DNA of 64,000 bases from Platynereis dumerilii. Taxonomy: Eukaryota > Annelida > Polychaeta > Phyllodocida > Nereididae. This document shows positions 47,659-59,040 of the stretch, piece by piece. Under the pieces are notes generated by a model that was given only the letters and a program-made list of their open reading frames with translations, had not been told where the DNA came from and did not search any database. Position numbers and translations under genes: made by a program. The DNA is taken from the NCBI GenBank assembly GCA_026936325.1, contig JAPTHN010000042.1:1674001-1738000 (forward strand), written 5' to 3'. How positions within the stretch are numbered: position 1 is the stretch's first letter; every line of letters begins with the position of its first letter.

Positions 47659-49833
47659 ATGTCCCAACCAATCAAGCTGTACTCTGATGCGGTGCGCACT
47701 GGTTTAAACAATTTGGAAAATCGATATGGTTCAAGCCAAATGATAAAACAAAAAGTCAGAACAACTACTGATCATAGATATATTACAAACCAAAGAGATA
47801 GATTTGATAATTGTGCGGAAGCAGACACTCGACTTGGCTGGGAAAATCCGAGGGAGTCCCGCCCACTGAAAGTTTGCATATGGAATGCTCAAAGCATACG
47901 ACAAAAAACACAAGTTGTGAAGGATTTCAGAGATGAATTTGATCTTGACGTTTTTCTTTTCACTGAAACCTGGCTGAAAGCAGATGACAGAGTTGAAATT
48001 GGTGAATTGGAAAGAAATGGTGAATGTTTTTACTTGGGTTCATCTCGCGAGAGTAGACCTGGAGGTGGAGTAGGATGCATTGTAAAAACAGGCATTAGAG
48101 CAATGAAAAAGGAAAGCATGAATACAAAAACTTTTGAGCACATGGAAATTCGATTGCAATTAAATGGAAGAATTGTCACAATTCTTGTGGTGTACAGGCC
48201 GGAACCCTCCAAAAAGAACAAATACAGTTTATCAGAATTCTTTAATGAATTCACAAACTTCTTGGCCCACTATCAGACTTATCATAATGAAACAATAGTT
48301 GTCGGAGACTTCAACTTTCACGTGAATAAACCAGATGATGCCAAAGTTATCCAATTTAACAACATTCTTGAAATGTTTGACCTTGTTCAACATGTATCCT
48401 CACCAACACACAAAGATGGAAACACACTTGATTTGGTAATAACCAATAAAACAACAACTCTCAGAGATTGTGCTGTCAGTGACCTACTGTCGGACCATAA
48501 CTGTATCCTCTTTAACATTGACATTAACAAGGGCAAAAATCCACAGAAAATGATTGCCTTTCGAAAGACCCGCAGCATAAATATAGCCAAATTCAAGAAA
48601 GACATTGAACAGCATCTATCACAAAAACTACAACACCATGATCGATCAGTCTACTTGAACAGACTTGTGTCACTCTACAAATCAACTGAAAAGATTTTTG
48701 ACAGACACGCCCCTGTTAAGACTAAACTTGTGACAGTTCGCAAACCTAACCCATTCACAAATCAAGAAATAAAGCCTCTTAAAAAGGAAAAGAGAAAGGC
48801 AGAAAAAATATGGCGAAAAACCGGTTTAGAAAAAGACTGGAATATCTTCAAAGAAAAACGAAATTCTCTCATTGAAAAGCTTAATCAGCTTAAATCAGAC
48901 GATCTCAGGTGTAAAATTCAAGCCACAAAGGGAAATTCTAAGGCGATGTTCAAACTTCTAAATTCTCATCTCAACAGAAAACAAGATCTGCCTCTTCCCC
49001 ATCACATAAGTGATACAGAACTAGCGAACGATTTCAACAACTTCTTTGATGAAAAGATCAAAAACATCAGATCTAAATTAGATTCAGGAATGAAGATCAC
49101 AACTGATGCCTCTCAAACCAACCTCGGACACAATTTACATCAGTTTAAGTCTCTATCAGAACAAGAAGTCAAGAAACTTATCACTGAAATGCCTGTCAAA
49201 CACTGCCAACTTGATCCAATGCCAACATGGCTACTGCTTGAATGTGTTGATGAATTTCTGACAGTCATAACGAAAATTGTTAATATGTCATTAACACTCG
49301 GAGAAATGCCCCTTGAACTGAAGCATGCACTTGTCAAACCACTTTTGAAGAAAGAAGGTCTTGAATTGATCAAAAAGAATTATCGGCCTGTCTCTAACCT
49401 TTCTTTTCTGAGTAAAATCATTGAAAGTGCTGTAATCAAACAGTATGTTGATCACCTCACTCAGAACAATCTTGACGATGAAAAACAATCAGCCTACAAG
49501 CAATTTCATAGCACAGAAACCCTCTTAACAAAAATCCATAATGATATTATGCTTAATCTGAGCAATGGGGAGGTGACAATGCTAGTATTGTTGGACTTGT
49601 CTGCTGCATTCGACACGATTGATCATGACATTTTGCTAGAAAGACTGCGTAACAGGTATGGTGTGCAAAGTGCAGCCTTAAGATGGTTCAAATCTTATAT
49701 TTCTGAAAGATCACAGTCTGTGATAATAAATGATAAAACGTCAAGCAAACTTCCTCTCAATTTTGGAGTTCCTCAAGGTTCCAAACTTGGACCAATCTTA
49801 TTAACTCCTATGTTGCCCCAGTCAGTGAAGTAG
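47659..49833 (+). CDS. LINE ORF, part 1: APE endonuclease plus N-terminal reverse transcriptase
   Basis: Encodes the nuclease that nicks target DNA and the polymerase that copies the LINE RNA at the nick. I choose the ATG at 47659 ([10 protein letters not shown]) because an upstream in-frame ATG at 47593 lies inside the last tandem unit. Counting from 47593, the endonuclease motifs are WNAQSIR (97-103), FTETWLK (123-129, catalytic E), VVYRP (199-203), GDFNFHVN (238-245) and SDHN (300-303). Reverse transcriptase motifs are [15 protein letters not shown] (597-611), [13 protein letters not shown] (666-678, first catalytic D) and [12 protein letters not shown] (725-736). The frame then runs out at [11 protein letters not shown], while the homologous reading continues in another frame, consistent with loss of one base near 49800. 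No zinc-finger ORF1 was found upstream. Confidence 0.9.
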   Translation: MSQPIKLYSDAVRTGLNNLENRYGSSQMIKQKVRTTTDHRYITNQRDRFDNCAEADTRLGWENPRESRPLKVCIWNAQSIRQKTQVVKDFRDEFDLDVFLFTETWLKADDRVEIGELERNGECFYLGSSRESRPGGGVGCIVKTGIRAMKKESMNTKTFEHMEIRLQLNGRIVTILVVYRPEPSKKNKYSLSEFFNEFTNFLAHYQTYHNETIVVGDFNFHVNKPDDAKVIQFNNILEMFDLVQHVSSPTHKDGNTLDLVITNKTTTLRDCAVSDLLSDHNCILFNIDINKGKNPQKMIAFRKTRSINIAKFKKDIEQHLSQKLQHHDRSVYLNRLVSLYKSTEKIFDRHAPVKTKLVTVRKPNPFTNQEIKPLKKEKRKAEKIWRKTGLEKDWNIFKEKRNSLIEKLNQLKSDDLRCKIQATKGNSKAMFKLLNSHLNRKQDLPLPHHISDTELANDFNNFFDEKIKNIRSKLDSGMKITTDASQTNLGHNLHQFKSLSEQEVKKLITEMPVKHCQLDPMPTWLLLECVDEFLTVITKIVNMSLTLGEMPLELKHALVKPLLKKEGLELIKKNYRPVSNLSFLSKIIESAVIKQYVDHLTQNNLDDEKQSAYKQFHSTETLLTKIHNDIMLNLSNGEVTMLVLLDLSAAFDTIDHDILLERLRNRYGVQSAALRWFKSYISERSQSVIINDKTSSKLPLNFGVPQGSKLGPILLTPMLPQSVK

Positions 49834-50720
49834 CTCGACGAAATCAAGTTCACGATCAGAAGTACGCTGATGATGAGCAACTTATCCTGTCGTTTAAACC
49901 AACCTTTTTGGGTGAAGAACATGCAAAACAGAAAATGGAAAATTGTATTGCTGAAATCAGAAATTTCTTGCATGACAACAAGCTGTGCAATAATGGAGAT
50001 AAAACTGAACTTCTTCTGATTGGAGCACCAAACCAACTGAAGAAACTTCAAATGACATCTATCAAAGTTGACGATGTTGAAATCAAAATTGCCAACCACG
50101 TCCGCAATTTAGGAGTGCTCTTTGACAAAAATATGACCATGGAGAAGCAGATCAACAAAATGTGTCGTAACGCATATTTCAATTTAAGAAACCTGTCGAA
50201 ACTCCGAAAAAACCTGGGCAAGGAAATAGTTAAAACTGCTGTCAATGCACTTGTCACTCCTCATTTAGATTACGGAAATGGGCTGTTGCATGGCACTGCT
50301 ACCCGGTTGTTAAATAAACTTCAGGTTGCTCAAAACTCGGCAGTTCGATTAATTGAAAGGTTGAAAAAACACGAGAGTGTCAGCCAGAGTAGGAAACAAC
50401 TGCACTGGTTACCAATCACAGCAAGAATTCAGTTCAAATTGATGACAACTACGTGGAAGGCAATGAACAACCAGGCACCACAATACATCCAAGAACTTAT
50501 TCAAGTAAAATCTCAACGAGAACACAACCTTCGAAGCAACCACAAACTGCTGTTAGCAGAACCTGCTCCATGCAACAAAAATAAGTTTGAAGATCGAGCA
50601 TTTTCCTATGCAGCCCCAAAACTCTGGAACACTTTGCCTGATAGAGTGAGAACTGCACAAACACTAGAAAGCTTCAAGAAGAATCTAAAAACCCATTTGT
50701 TCCAGAATTCCTACAAGTGA
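49803..50720 (+). CDS. LINE ORF, part 2: C-terminal reverse transcriptase
   Basis: Continues the LINE protein in the frame one base off from part 1: [14 protein letters not shown], then [12 protein letters not shown] (the polymerase active-site box, YADD at about 49863), then a long C-terminal region with [40 protein letters not shown] and [20 protein letters not shown], all classic L2/CR1 signatures. It stops at TGA 50718-50720. The conservation of motifs on both sides of a single break implies a young copy. No upstream ATG exists for this piece alone. Confidence 0.88.
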   Translation, partial: NSYVAPVSEVARRNQVHDQKYADDEQLILSFKPTFLGEEHAKQKMENCIAEIRNFLHDNKLCNNGDKTELLLIGAPNQLKKLQMTSIKVDDVEIKIANHVRNLGVLFDKNMTMEKQINKMCRNAYFNLRNLSKLRKNLGKEIVKTAVNALVTPHLDYGNGLLHGTATRLLNKLQVAQNSAVRLIERLKKHESVSQSRKQLHWLPITARIQFKLMTTTWKAMNNQAPQYIQELIQVKSQREHNLRSNHKLLLAEPAPCNKNKFEDRAFSYAAPKLWNTLPDRVRTAQTLESFKKNLKTHLFQNSYK

Positions 50721-50792
50721 TTTGATCTGAAAAAGCGCTGATGAGCAGTTTACTGAAATTAGCGCTATATAAATCCATATTATTATTATAAT
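50721..50792 (+). other. LINE 3' end and microsatellite-like tail
   Basis: A 70-bp 3' untranslated region with TGATGAGCAG and AGCGCTATATAAATCC, ending in TATTATTATTATAAT. The GCGCTATATAAA core is shared with the SINE at 18282-18480. Confidence 0.8.
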
Positions 50793-51113
50793 ATGAGAGA
50801 ATTTTCGTCTTTGTACCTGACATTTTCTTGTCATTTAGATATGCATGTAGGGAGGAAAATCTCTTCATAGACTGTATAAAAACTGGGGACTAATAATAGT
50901 AAAATATCAGAGATACCACCTAAGAGATTAAGCAAAAATGATTAGTTTTGGAGTGTTATATAAGGTAAAAAAATTGTGTCAGACCGAGAAGCTGTTTTTT
51001 TTTAGCTGACCAACATTTTAACAAAGAGTTGAACCTCATGATTTCAGAAATCAGTCTGACCATTTTAGCAACCTTGCAGATGGACACCATCCACTTGAGA
51101 TGATATTACATGC
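50793..51113. other. Non-coding DNA, no gene seen
   Basis: Right-arm sequence between the LINE and the palindromic MITE. No convincing partner in 27421-28254. Confidence 0.4.
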
Positions 51114-51304
51114 ACACTCTAAAAAAATTCAGACAAAATAGGTTTTTTAGATTCAAAATGGTTTTTTGAAAAACCAAATTTCAATGCAAAAAACCAGCAT
51201 GGATTTTTTTAAAAATCCATGTTGGTTTTGCATTGAAATTTGGTTTTTCAAAAAACCATTTTGAATCTAAAAAACCAATTTTGTCCCGACATTTTTTAGA
51301 GTGT
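51114..51304. mobile_element. 191-bp palindromic MITE (ACACTCTAAAAA ends)
   Basis: Almost the whole element is one hairpin: ACACTCTAAAAAAATTCAGA at the left, GACATTTTTTAGAGTGT at the right, and a perfect inner palindrome meeting at CATGGATTTTTTTAAAAATCCATG. No clear target duplication. The terminal bases recall the right end of 30462-34383. Confidence 0.85.
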
Positions 51305-51339
51305 ATCTCTGACCCTCCACAACAAATTGTGACCCTCAA

Positions 51340-52330
51340 CAAAAAACTTAACCACTCACACAGTTACATCTTTGGCTAATGCCATCATTCTATGCACCAC
51401 TAGGATCTTTCATTCTCCATAATTATTAATATCAGCAGTTTTTATTAAAGAAGGCATCACCTTGAAACTGATATGTAGTGCCAGGCGACAAAGGTGAAAC
51501 TCATCATTCTTGTCTTTGCAGATTCTTAAGAAGTTTGTCGACAAAGAGAAAATACAAATAAGGCCCTTTTGTGTTGAACCAAAAATGTGTTTTCAAAGCA
51601 CGAACTGTGTCACTCATAGATAGGAACTCCAAATTGACAAAACGACAAAAATAGCAAAATATGGATATTTGGTATCAAGATGAAAAAGCGAACATCTATA
51701 AAAGAGGATGTCTAGAAATATATGTAGTAGAGCACAGAGATACGTACATGTACCTTGAGTTGTATAATCTGTGGAGGTCATATCATGCATAACTTTCACT
51801 AATAACTTCTTTATTCTTTAATGTTAATGCCAATTTCAGACAAAGGCACACCAATACTAAATGCATATCTGTCCTGATTGGCCCACCGTTGGGTCATAAA
51901 TGTATAAATACAGGTTAAAAAGCTGCAACGAGCCATCCATCTTCAGCAGATCAGAGTATCATCCAGGACAATGTAATACATCCGAACATCATTTTGTTGT
52001 TCATTTCCCAAGTTGATATATATGCTGCTGAGCAGCTCTTCAGCTGCAAAGAAATTTACATATTTTTTTTCAAGGTGATGATCTTAATCAAGGGAACTCA
52101 ATCTCAAGAGCCTCTAAAATCATCCACGTAATACTTTTACAGTAGAGTGCAAAGACCTTGAATCCCCTAAACTTCTTGTTATAAGTGCCAAACCACCAGA
52201 AACAGTAATTTCATATTTATGTCCTTTTTGGGTTGAAGCAGAATATTGATGTGATGCCAAATGAATTCCAATTCTGAAAATTGAATACCTTCATCAGCAG
52301 TCTATTGTGAAAACAATACCTTATTCAAAG
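51340..52330. repeat. Right arm segment (partner 26232-27420)
   Basis: Inverted partner of 26232-27420. TTCTTAAGAAGTTTGTCGACAAAGAGAAAAT near 51523 matches the complement near 27255-27285. Confidence 0.9.
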
Positions 52331-52619
52331 AAAAAGGAAATTTATTAAAATGAAAGGGATTCATACTGGAAACTATCCAATGAAGCACTTGAATAGTCAC
52401 TGTCTAGGAACTATCAAAGTCAGACAGTGTCACTCAATTCTCATCAAGACCTGTCAAAAGATGCACCTGGTATCATGCAGGTCTAGATGAGAATTAAGTG
52501 ACATTGTCTTTGCAAGGTGCATACCATGAGGCTGCATTGATGTTCGGCTACACAAATCCGCTGAATGGAACGTTGGACACACGTAAAGCAGTTTAACCAC
52601 AACATGCTACCCAAATGAG
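52331..52619. other. Right arm, weakly matched; includes hAT target site
   Basis: Contains a short interrupted palindrome (AATTCTCATC...GATGAGAATT, 52436-52497). Ends with the target duplication CAAATGAG (52612-52619). Confidence 0.5.
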
Positions 52620-53278
52620 CAGGGCCGGATCCAGGGTCTAAGAGGCCCTGGGCACAATGAGACACTGAGGCCCCCACCTTGAAATGTTGAAATTTACCAA
52701 AAATTTGAGGAACATTAAAAACGCAGATTTCATGAAGCAATGATAATTGTAGGCCCAAATGATGTAAATGCGACGGAACCTTATTCTGATATCTCCTGCA
52801 CGGAAAGCTTGTGATGGTCATAGACTTTTTTTAATGCTATTCTATAGCTGATTATGTTGATTAACCAAAAAAATAAGAGGATACACTTCACTCTCACTCT
52901 CAATAGAAATTGGTCTGGTACAGGAACAAAAAAATCAAAACATGTACAATTGTGGTGGATTCTGGCCATGATGACACATTGTCTCTGTCTGACCATGTTG
53001 ACAACAATAATTTTAAGGAGTAATCAATAAATAGGAATAGTAAAAAAAAAAAATTAACTGTAGGTGAATGGAGTCATTGATTTTTTCATCTATTTACTTA
53101 TTAGTGAAAATGGTGGCTTTCCAAAAATAGCATAACAAAAAAAAACAACAATTTGTAATCTTGAGCATAAGCAAACTAAAACTTCAAATGCTCAAGATAT
53201 ACTGAGAATCTTCATCAGAAGAGATAGGAATATATGATGCATGGTCTACATTTATAATGATCATGACTTAAAAATTAT

Positions 53279-53419
53279 CCCTTACTGGACTGATCAGTCC
53301 CGAAAAAACAATCCTGTGCTTGTGACGTCATCAGGGACAACAGCAGATTTTAGAGCATAAATGGCCCAACAGGCAGTAAGCTGGGGATGCACATAAATTT
53401 CCCATCAGTCCGGTAAGGG
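53279..53419. mobile_element. 141-bp MITE nested in the hAT-like element
   Basis: Inverted ends CCCTTACTGGACTGAT and ATCAGTCCGGTAAGGG. Contains one TGACGTCA near 53322. Confidence 0.75.
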
Positions 53420-53660
53420 TTTTAATTAAACTCTCTTTAGGATAAAACTTTTTTTTGGCACAAACCTTCAACATGGGTATCAGAGACCCCATTATATTTA
53501 TGCTCAGAACTCAGAAGCCTCAAAAATTGAAAAAGTCTTGTGCCAGAAAATTCCATTTTATTCTTATGATTAATGGCAACACAGCATTTATTATCATTGT
53601 GTCATTACCCCAGTGATCTTGACTTGAGGCATTGAAAGGATTAGCAGGGAAGACAAGTAA

Positions 53661-53753
53661 TAGATAACGCCCTCGTTTGTGACAATATGCAATATATCCG
53701 AGGGCTTTAGCCCGAGGATTATTGCATATTGTCACAAACAAGGGTGTTATCTA
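53661..53753. repeat. 93-bp hairpin element
   Basis: TAGATAACGCCCTCGTTTGT and ACAAACAAGGGTGTTATCTA are complements, with GACAATATGCAATA and TATTGCATATTGTC inside and CCGAGGGCTTTAGCCCGAGG at the loop. Confidence 0.85.
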
Positions 53754-53944
53754 ACTTATACCACTAAGTACAAAACAAATTAATTTAAATCCCTTTGTTT
53801 GCCTTCAATCCTTCTTGTTTGATAACATTTCATTGTATTTGTTGCACATTCACGTTCCTCAGTTCATTTGGAGGTTGGCAGCCCTGAAGGCAACAGGTCA
53901 GAATTCTTTGTTCTCAGGAAATAATACAATACATTAATTTTGTA

Positions 53945-54100
53945 GATAGAAAGATAGATGGAAAGATAGATAGAAAGATCGATAGATAGATGGAAATAAC
54001 ACAATACATTAATTTCATTGATTAATTTCATAGATAGATATGGATAGACAGATAAATTGATAGACGGATAGATAGATAGATATATAGATAGATAGGTAGG
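53945..54100 (+). repeat. GATA-type microsatellite
   Basis: Two GATA/GAAA-rich runs separated by a duplicated AACACAATACATTAATTT phrase. Confidence 0.85.
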
Positions 54101-54216
54101 TCGATAGTGCAGCCATCTCAGCCAAGGTCACTTTAGGGAGGTTGATTATTACAGTCGCTTTGCAAATGTTATTTTTAAATGATGAAAGATATTTGAAAAA
54201 TAACAGAAAGCAAGGA

Positions 54217-54295
54217 GCAGGGGTTCGGGGGCGGCAGCCCCCGAAATAAGAAGAAGCAGGGGTTCGGGGGCGGCAGCCCCCGAATTAAGAAGAAA
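54217..54295. repeat. Tandem pair of GC-rich hairpins
   Basis: GGGTTCGGGGGCGGCAGCCC followed by CCGAA occurs twice, 39 bp apart, each followed by TAAGAAGAA. Each copy folds as TTCGGGGGC-GGCA-GCCCCCGAA. Strikingly GC-rich against an AT-rich background. Confidence 0.85.
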
Positions 54296-55113
54296 AAATA
54301 ATTCTTTGAACTTGCCAAATGGGGCCAAAATTGTTGGTCTGCTGCTCCGCTATTTTTTTTGCAGCTTACATATCCCAAATGTACTATTTTATCAAGTGAC
54401 CTTAAATTTGATCATTATTTCAGATAATGGTATTTATAAAAAAGAGTGAATATAGCCTTTTTATTGAGACCAGTTACACTTGATACAATCTTCCTCCTTG
54501 TTTACTGTCTGTGTTGTTCAGTTTTAATCCTTTGTTGGTCAGTTTTGTTTCAGTGTTTCCTTCAATTTTGTCAACTTGTAGTCAGCCAAGCATGCAATAT
54601 CATGGTCAGGTGTATGATCTGTGATATGCATTATATCAGAGCGAAATCCTGCCTTCTGATTGGCCAGAAAAAGCAAACAGTGGTATAATTACACATGAGC
54701 GTGGGGAGGGGTCTTAGAAGGCTAAGAGGGCCCCTGTTTGTTTCAGTGTTTTGGTTATTAGCAATAAACACTGGCACTACACGCAAAAAAGAGAAAATTG
54801 CAATAGCATCTGATTCCTTTAGAACCCGAGAATGATTACTTAATATATAATGCCTGCAAAATTCAACAGTTAATTGGGGTTTTAAAGGACAGAGCACCAA
54901 ACTTTCAAGAGTTGAGGGGGTGGGGGGGCCTCTGAGGCCCCTGTTGACCGCTGAAGTTGGACCTAGTATGTATTTGTAAAAGTGCGGAAATGCACTTGTT
55001 GTTGAATGTTCAGTGATCTTCTTTTTCAAACTTTTGTGAGGCCCCCCTTTCCATGTGAGGCCCTGGGCACAGTGCCCACTGTGCCCTATGGATAATCCGG
55101 CCCTGCAAATGAG

Positions 55114-55970
55114 GTGTATAAAGAATTGAGGTAGGCCCACCGAACGTCGCCATGAATCTAAGGCAATGACAAATGAACTTCAATGTTGCTTGTGACATTC
55201 TTGAATTCAATCCTCCTAAATGATAGAATCCTATTTGATCGCCCCAATTTTGCTCTATGGATGTGAAATTTGGGGTTATGAAAACTGTAGCAATATAGAG
55301 ACTTTTCAAATGAGGTATTGTAAAAAAATACTTGGGGTTCACAAGTATACGCCAAACTGTTTAGTCCTAAGAGAATTGGGACGTCTTAACATTGTAGAGA
55401 CAATAGAGAACAGAATGTTCAATTATTGGGTAAAATTATGCACAAACAAGGAAGATAAACTCAGTCACATAACATACAAATTGCTTAGAATTCTTCATGA
55501 AGATAATTCTTATAAATCCCCTTCAGAAAATTCCTTAGACTGCGCCATCAACTGCATCAGGCATCACCCAAAATATGATACTCCCTTAAGAATGCCGTAC
55601 CAAATTAGAATTCCTGTCAATTTATGGCTTCATTATATGGGTGTCACCAGAGAAGTTCTGCAACAGAGCAGTAAGGGAAACTTGATGAGTTTCATTGCTT
55701 GAACTTCCCAATGACACTTCATTAAATGGTGCTGTTACATCTGGCTTATCATGGCTTCATGATGATATTCATTTAATTAGCAGTTCTGAGAAATTCAAAA
55801 TTGGAAATTACATAGACTTGGAAGCCACTTGTTTCCAGAATTTGTACATGAATTATTCAGCATTGCTGTTCCTGAACATGTATAAAAGATTCTATTGAGC
55901 ATTGGCAATACAATTTCCTTATATTTCACCAAGCTATCTCTTTGAATAATGAATATAATGTTAATATAAA
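55114..55970. repeat. Right arm segment interrupted by a LINE fragment
   Basis: Inverted partner of 24240-24800. The match holds at 55114-55205 and 55531-55970; the sequence between is foreign. Confidence 0.85.
55206..55530 (+). pseudogene. 5'-truncated LINE fragment (post-polymerase region of the ORF)
   Basis: The frame reads LIAPILLYGCEIWGYENCSN, KKILGVHKYTPNCLVLRELG and IENRMFNYWVKLCTNKED. This is the C-terminal signature PxLLYGxExWG...KxLxVxxxTPNxxVxxELGR...RMxxYW found in many invertebrate LINEs, different from the 47659-50720 LINE. The frame stays open to 55702, but everything after about 55530 is host arm sequence with a clear partner at 24500-24640, so the last 55 or so codons are fortuitous. 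Polymerase core and endonuclease are absent. Confidence 0.7.
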
Positions 55971-56157
55971 TCAGTAATTCTTAGAACCAAAATAAGTCCA
56001 GAGCAACTTCCTAGACTTCAGTGACAAGACAACAAAATTATCCAAAGGAAAAATGACTATTTAGTATGAAAAGAAAATAATCATTGTCATGGCATTGTGT
56101 GTTTTTGGGAGTAACTCAAAAACATGCAAGTAACATAAGTCTGGCAAATCTCTAGGT
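55971..56157. other. Right arm, weakly matched, no gene
   Basis: Only the last part (56090-56157) has a recognisable inverted partner (23290-23370). Confidence 0.45.
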
Positions 56158-56173
56158 GCCTTGACTCACGAAA

Positions 56174-56449
56174 ATTGGAAGTGCGCTTGTCAACTGGCTT
56201 TGAGGGCGTGGGTTCAAATCTCACCCCTGGAACTCACTTTAGTCCGAGCCCATGGGACATTAAATGGAGGCGGGTTTTATCCAGTATTCTATGCTGGGGC
56301 AACTGAAAGACCCTGGGCATCCCTGAATTATTAGGGTATGTGCCAGACTCGCAGTCTTCTCATCTCATCATCATAGAGCGATCGCCTGCCTCGATATAGC
56401 CCACTAAGGTGCTGCAGATGCATAAAACACAAACAACCGAACAAACAAA
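56174..56449 (+). repeat. tRNA-derived SINE, family A
   Basis: A 16-bp target duplication GCCTTGACTCACGAAA (56158-56173 and 56450-56465) brackets it. The head is somewhat decayed but keeps GTGGGTTCAAATCTC (box B). The body matches the copy at 63324-63628, with GAGCCCATGGGACATTAAATG and GCGATCGCCTG. The tail is AAAACACAAACAACCGAACAAACAAA. Confidence 0.92.
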
Positions 56450-56465
56450 GCCTTGACTCACGAAA

Positions 56466-57230
56466 TTGTGAACAACACATGAAGAAGTTGTTATCTTGTT
56501 GGATGAGGCTGTCCAAGGAATATTGACTGTGAAGTGTCATGGAATAGGAAAAATAAATCTGAATTTTTAACTGGCCAACAAATACAGTAGAGAGGCAAGG
56601 AGTTACAGGGAGTTAGAAACCTTAAATATCGCCGATTATAGGGACATAGGGGCCCATTGACATATTTTGCCAAGGGGCCTGAAATGCTGCCAGTCCGCCC
56701 CTGCCTATCATAACCCAAGTAAGACCTACAAACCCTGTTCAAGCCTTCAGTAAGTCTTGTTCAAGCTCTGACAAACTGTTTATTATCTTTATAAGCATGT
56801 CAAACACTGTTTATTCCTTCACAAGCCATGTTTAAACTATGTTTATACCATTTGAAAGCCCTGTGCATGCCTTGCTCAAGTTACCAGCAAACCAAGTGAA
56901 AATCCCATGAAGACCTTGTGCAAACCCTATGCTGACCCTCACACAAGTGATGGGCAAGCCTGTGTATACTTGGACGCCATTGTCTATGGCCTGTATGCCC
57001 TGCGCACACACTTTCACAATAGTGCTTCTGTTTTCTGGGAAACTGTGCTCTGGAGCAGTTGTCAATTGTAGCCCCCAGTGCCCCATTTCTAAGCTATCTC
57101 TTCTATTTCTCTAACCCCAGACATCAACCTTAGTTGGCAATTTTCTTTCTTTCCCAAATTGTTCGGAGGAAAATCTCTTTTTCTACTGGGCTCTCAAAAT
57201 TACCTGCTCGCAAAGGCCTTTGGGGATATT
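56466..57230. other. Right-arm non-coding DNA with a hAT-type end
   Basis: Near 56640-56704, the sequence ending GCTGCCAGTCCGCCCCTG looks like one end of a CAGGGGCGGACTGG-type hAT MITE; I did not find its second end. 56720-56940 contains loosely repeated AAGCC/CAAGCCTTG words. No gene. Confidence 0.4.
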
Positions 57231-59040
57231 AATCTCTGGACAAAAGGTGGCTAGTAATTTTGCCTCACTTATCGCCCGTGGTGGGTGCTCCTCAAGGGAT
57301 AGTTTATTCGATAGCAGAGACAATTTGGTCATTACCTCTGTGGTATGTTTTACTCAGTATGGGAGCAGCGTAAGGGCAGTGTCTTTGCAGAACACTGCAA
57401 GTTTAGTAAAAAAAGCAGAGACCATAAAGCCTTATATTTTATTAGCTATCCAATCCTACATTGAAATGCATTTTAGCTCTACCCTGGCTAGTACAGTAAT
57501 TTTCTACTTGTCATATACTCTATAAGAACCCATTAAATGTGAGGAAAGGAACTAATTCTAAGGTTCAAGAATGGTTCTGTCTGTGCTTTGACGAACAAAA
57601 TTTGAATAAAACATTATAACAACTTTACTAATAATAAGTATGATTTTATATAGCTTCCGTTTGAGATAAATGAGCTTGCAAGTGCTCCCCTAAAGAATTG
57701 CAATTGTGAAGTGCTCAATACAAATCATAAGAGAGATAACTTCTGGATATAATTGTTTCAAGGTAGGAACAAGCATCCCACAATTGCAAGGCTGAACGTG
57801 CCAACTGATTTGCTATGCAGTATGGTTTCTGTTTAGATACTTTAGATTAAGGATGAATGGCTGGACGATTTCGATTTTATGCTCTGTATAAATTCAAAGA
57901 CAAGGTTATTTCATACAGAAGGCGGACATAGCTCAGAAGCGAATGATATTTGAAAACACCGTCCAATACAATCATATAACGAAGGCAGCAACATGATACC
58001 CAGTGGCTGGGAGGCAATTCAGTGGGCTACCAACTGCTAAGCCCCAACCTCAGATGCTCCAGAGGAACATCACTGTTTAAAAGCATCAAAACTGTAAGAC
58101 TTCAGATACTATAATGAAAACTTGCTCATAAAGTAGCAATGTACAGTGATGTACTTAACCTTGAATGTTTCACTGGTACAACCAAAAAGGTAGCAATTTT
58201 CATGACAATTGCCCAGCACACCAATAATACCAGAAGAAAGCCATACTTGATCTTCTGTAAGACGCTATATCTAATTTGTGTGTAAGATGAGGTTGCTCAC
58301 CTAATGCGCAGTCTGTAGATACCTCACAAAGTTTTCCTCTACACAAATCCCCAGATCACCCTGATTCAATTATGATGATCTCGCTGGGCCTTTCCTGCCA
58401 ATTCAGGGATCAAACAATGCTGCTGTAGACCTTGACATTTGACCCAAGTACAAGCCCAGATGCTTAACTATTACTGTTACTTCAGTGTACCCACACAAAG
58501 TGTGATATTCAGACTGCAAAGGTGTATATATACTCAATTAGCCAAGGCATTATGTTACCAATAGGTTGAATTATGTACACTGCATAAGACAGAGCCAAAA
58601 GATCTCGAAAGGAACAAAACTAATCGCCTATCTGCCCTCTGTAGTTGGCTTGATATATGATGTGAAAGACATGTTAAACAAGCAGAATTTTTGCAGGAAC
58701 TCAGTGCCAATCTTAAGGATATAGATGAGAAATTGTTGATCAATGGATGATTGGGGGTTATATGTCACGAGAGTAACAAAGTGTTCAATAGACTAAATAG
58801 GACAGTAAGAGGACAGAACAAGGAGGCGAAAGATGATCGAAACCATTGTCAGGCATTGTTCCAAGTCACCCAAAAAAGACCTGGAATCGAACCCAGGAGC
58901 TAACACACCTCCCATTCATGTTAGTTACAGCATTTACAACACATTGTGCTGTATACATTTCAATCTTACTATTCTTATAATTATAATATTTCCTATTATA
59001 ACCATGAGTTTTAGATATATCAGAACCAGACTACAACTCA
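57231..59040. repeat. Right arm segment (partners 18162-18820 and 12988-14173)
   Basis: 57231-57780 pairs with 18162-18820, and 57780-59040 pairs with 12988-14173. The left-arm 4 kb element sits exactly between those two partners, so the right arm preserves the empty site near 57780. The block 58353-58419 is nearly identical to 13609-13675 inverted. Confidence 0.85.
58745..58925 (-). repeat. SINE family B, right-arm copy of the shared insertion
   Basis: On the minus strand: GTTAGCTCCTGGGTTCGATTCC (box B), CAGGTCTTTTTTGGGTGACTTGG, TGGTTTCGATCAT, and tail to ATATAACCCCCAATCAT. Orthologous to 13100-13290 in the left arm. Confidence 0.8.

Larger units (their letters stand above)
45246..50792 (+). 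mobile_element. CR1/L2-clade LINE with tandem-repeat 5' region
   Basis: The core is an ORF encoding APE endonuclease and reverse transcriptase (47659-50720, one frame break), then a short 3' end finishing AGCGCTATATAAATCC and a TATTATTAT tail at about 50792. The 5' boundary is inferred from where the inverted-arm match ends (about 45245). Between that point and the ORF are three successive tandem arrays that may be the element's own 5' untranslated promoter region. The 3' tail and the C-terminal [14 protein letters not shown] and [13 protein letters not shown] motifs are typical of L2/CR1 LINEs. The left arm lacks it. Confidence 0.8.
52620..55105. mobile_element. hAT-like element, 2.49 kb, non-autonomous
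   Basis: Inverted ends CAGGGCCGGATCC and GGATAATCCGGCCCTG, with similarity continuing through GAGGCCCTGGGCACA (near 52650) and its complement orientation TGTGCCCTATG/GAGGCCCTGGGCACAGTG near 55055. Exact 8-bp target duplication CAAATGAG at 52612-52619 and 55106-55113. The interior is non-coding: the 169-codon minus-strand frame at 54631-55140 runs across the right end and shows no transposase residues. It holds several smaller palindromic inserts, listed separately. Confidence 0.88.

Noticed and set aside
54631-55140. 169-codon minus-strand frame, the third longest in the window
   Set aside because: It crosses the hAT-like element's right border into flanking DNA and has no transposase motif.
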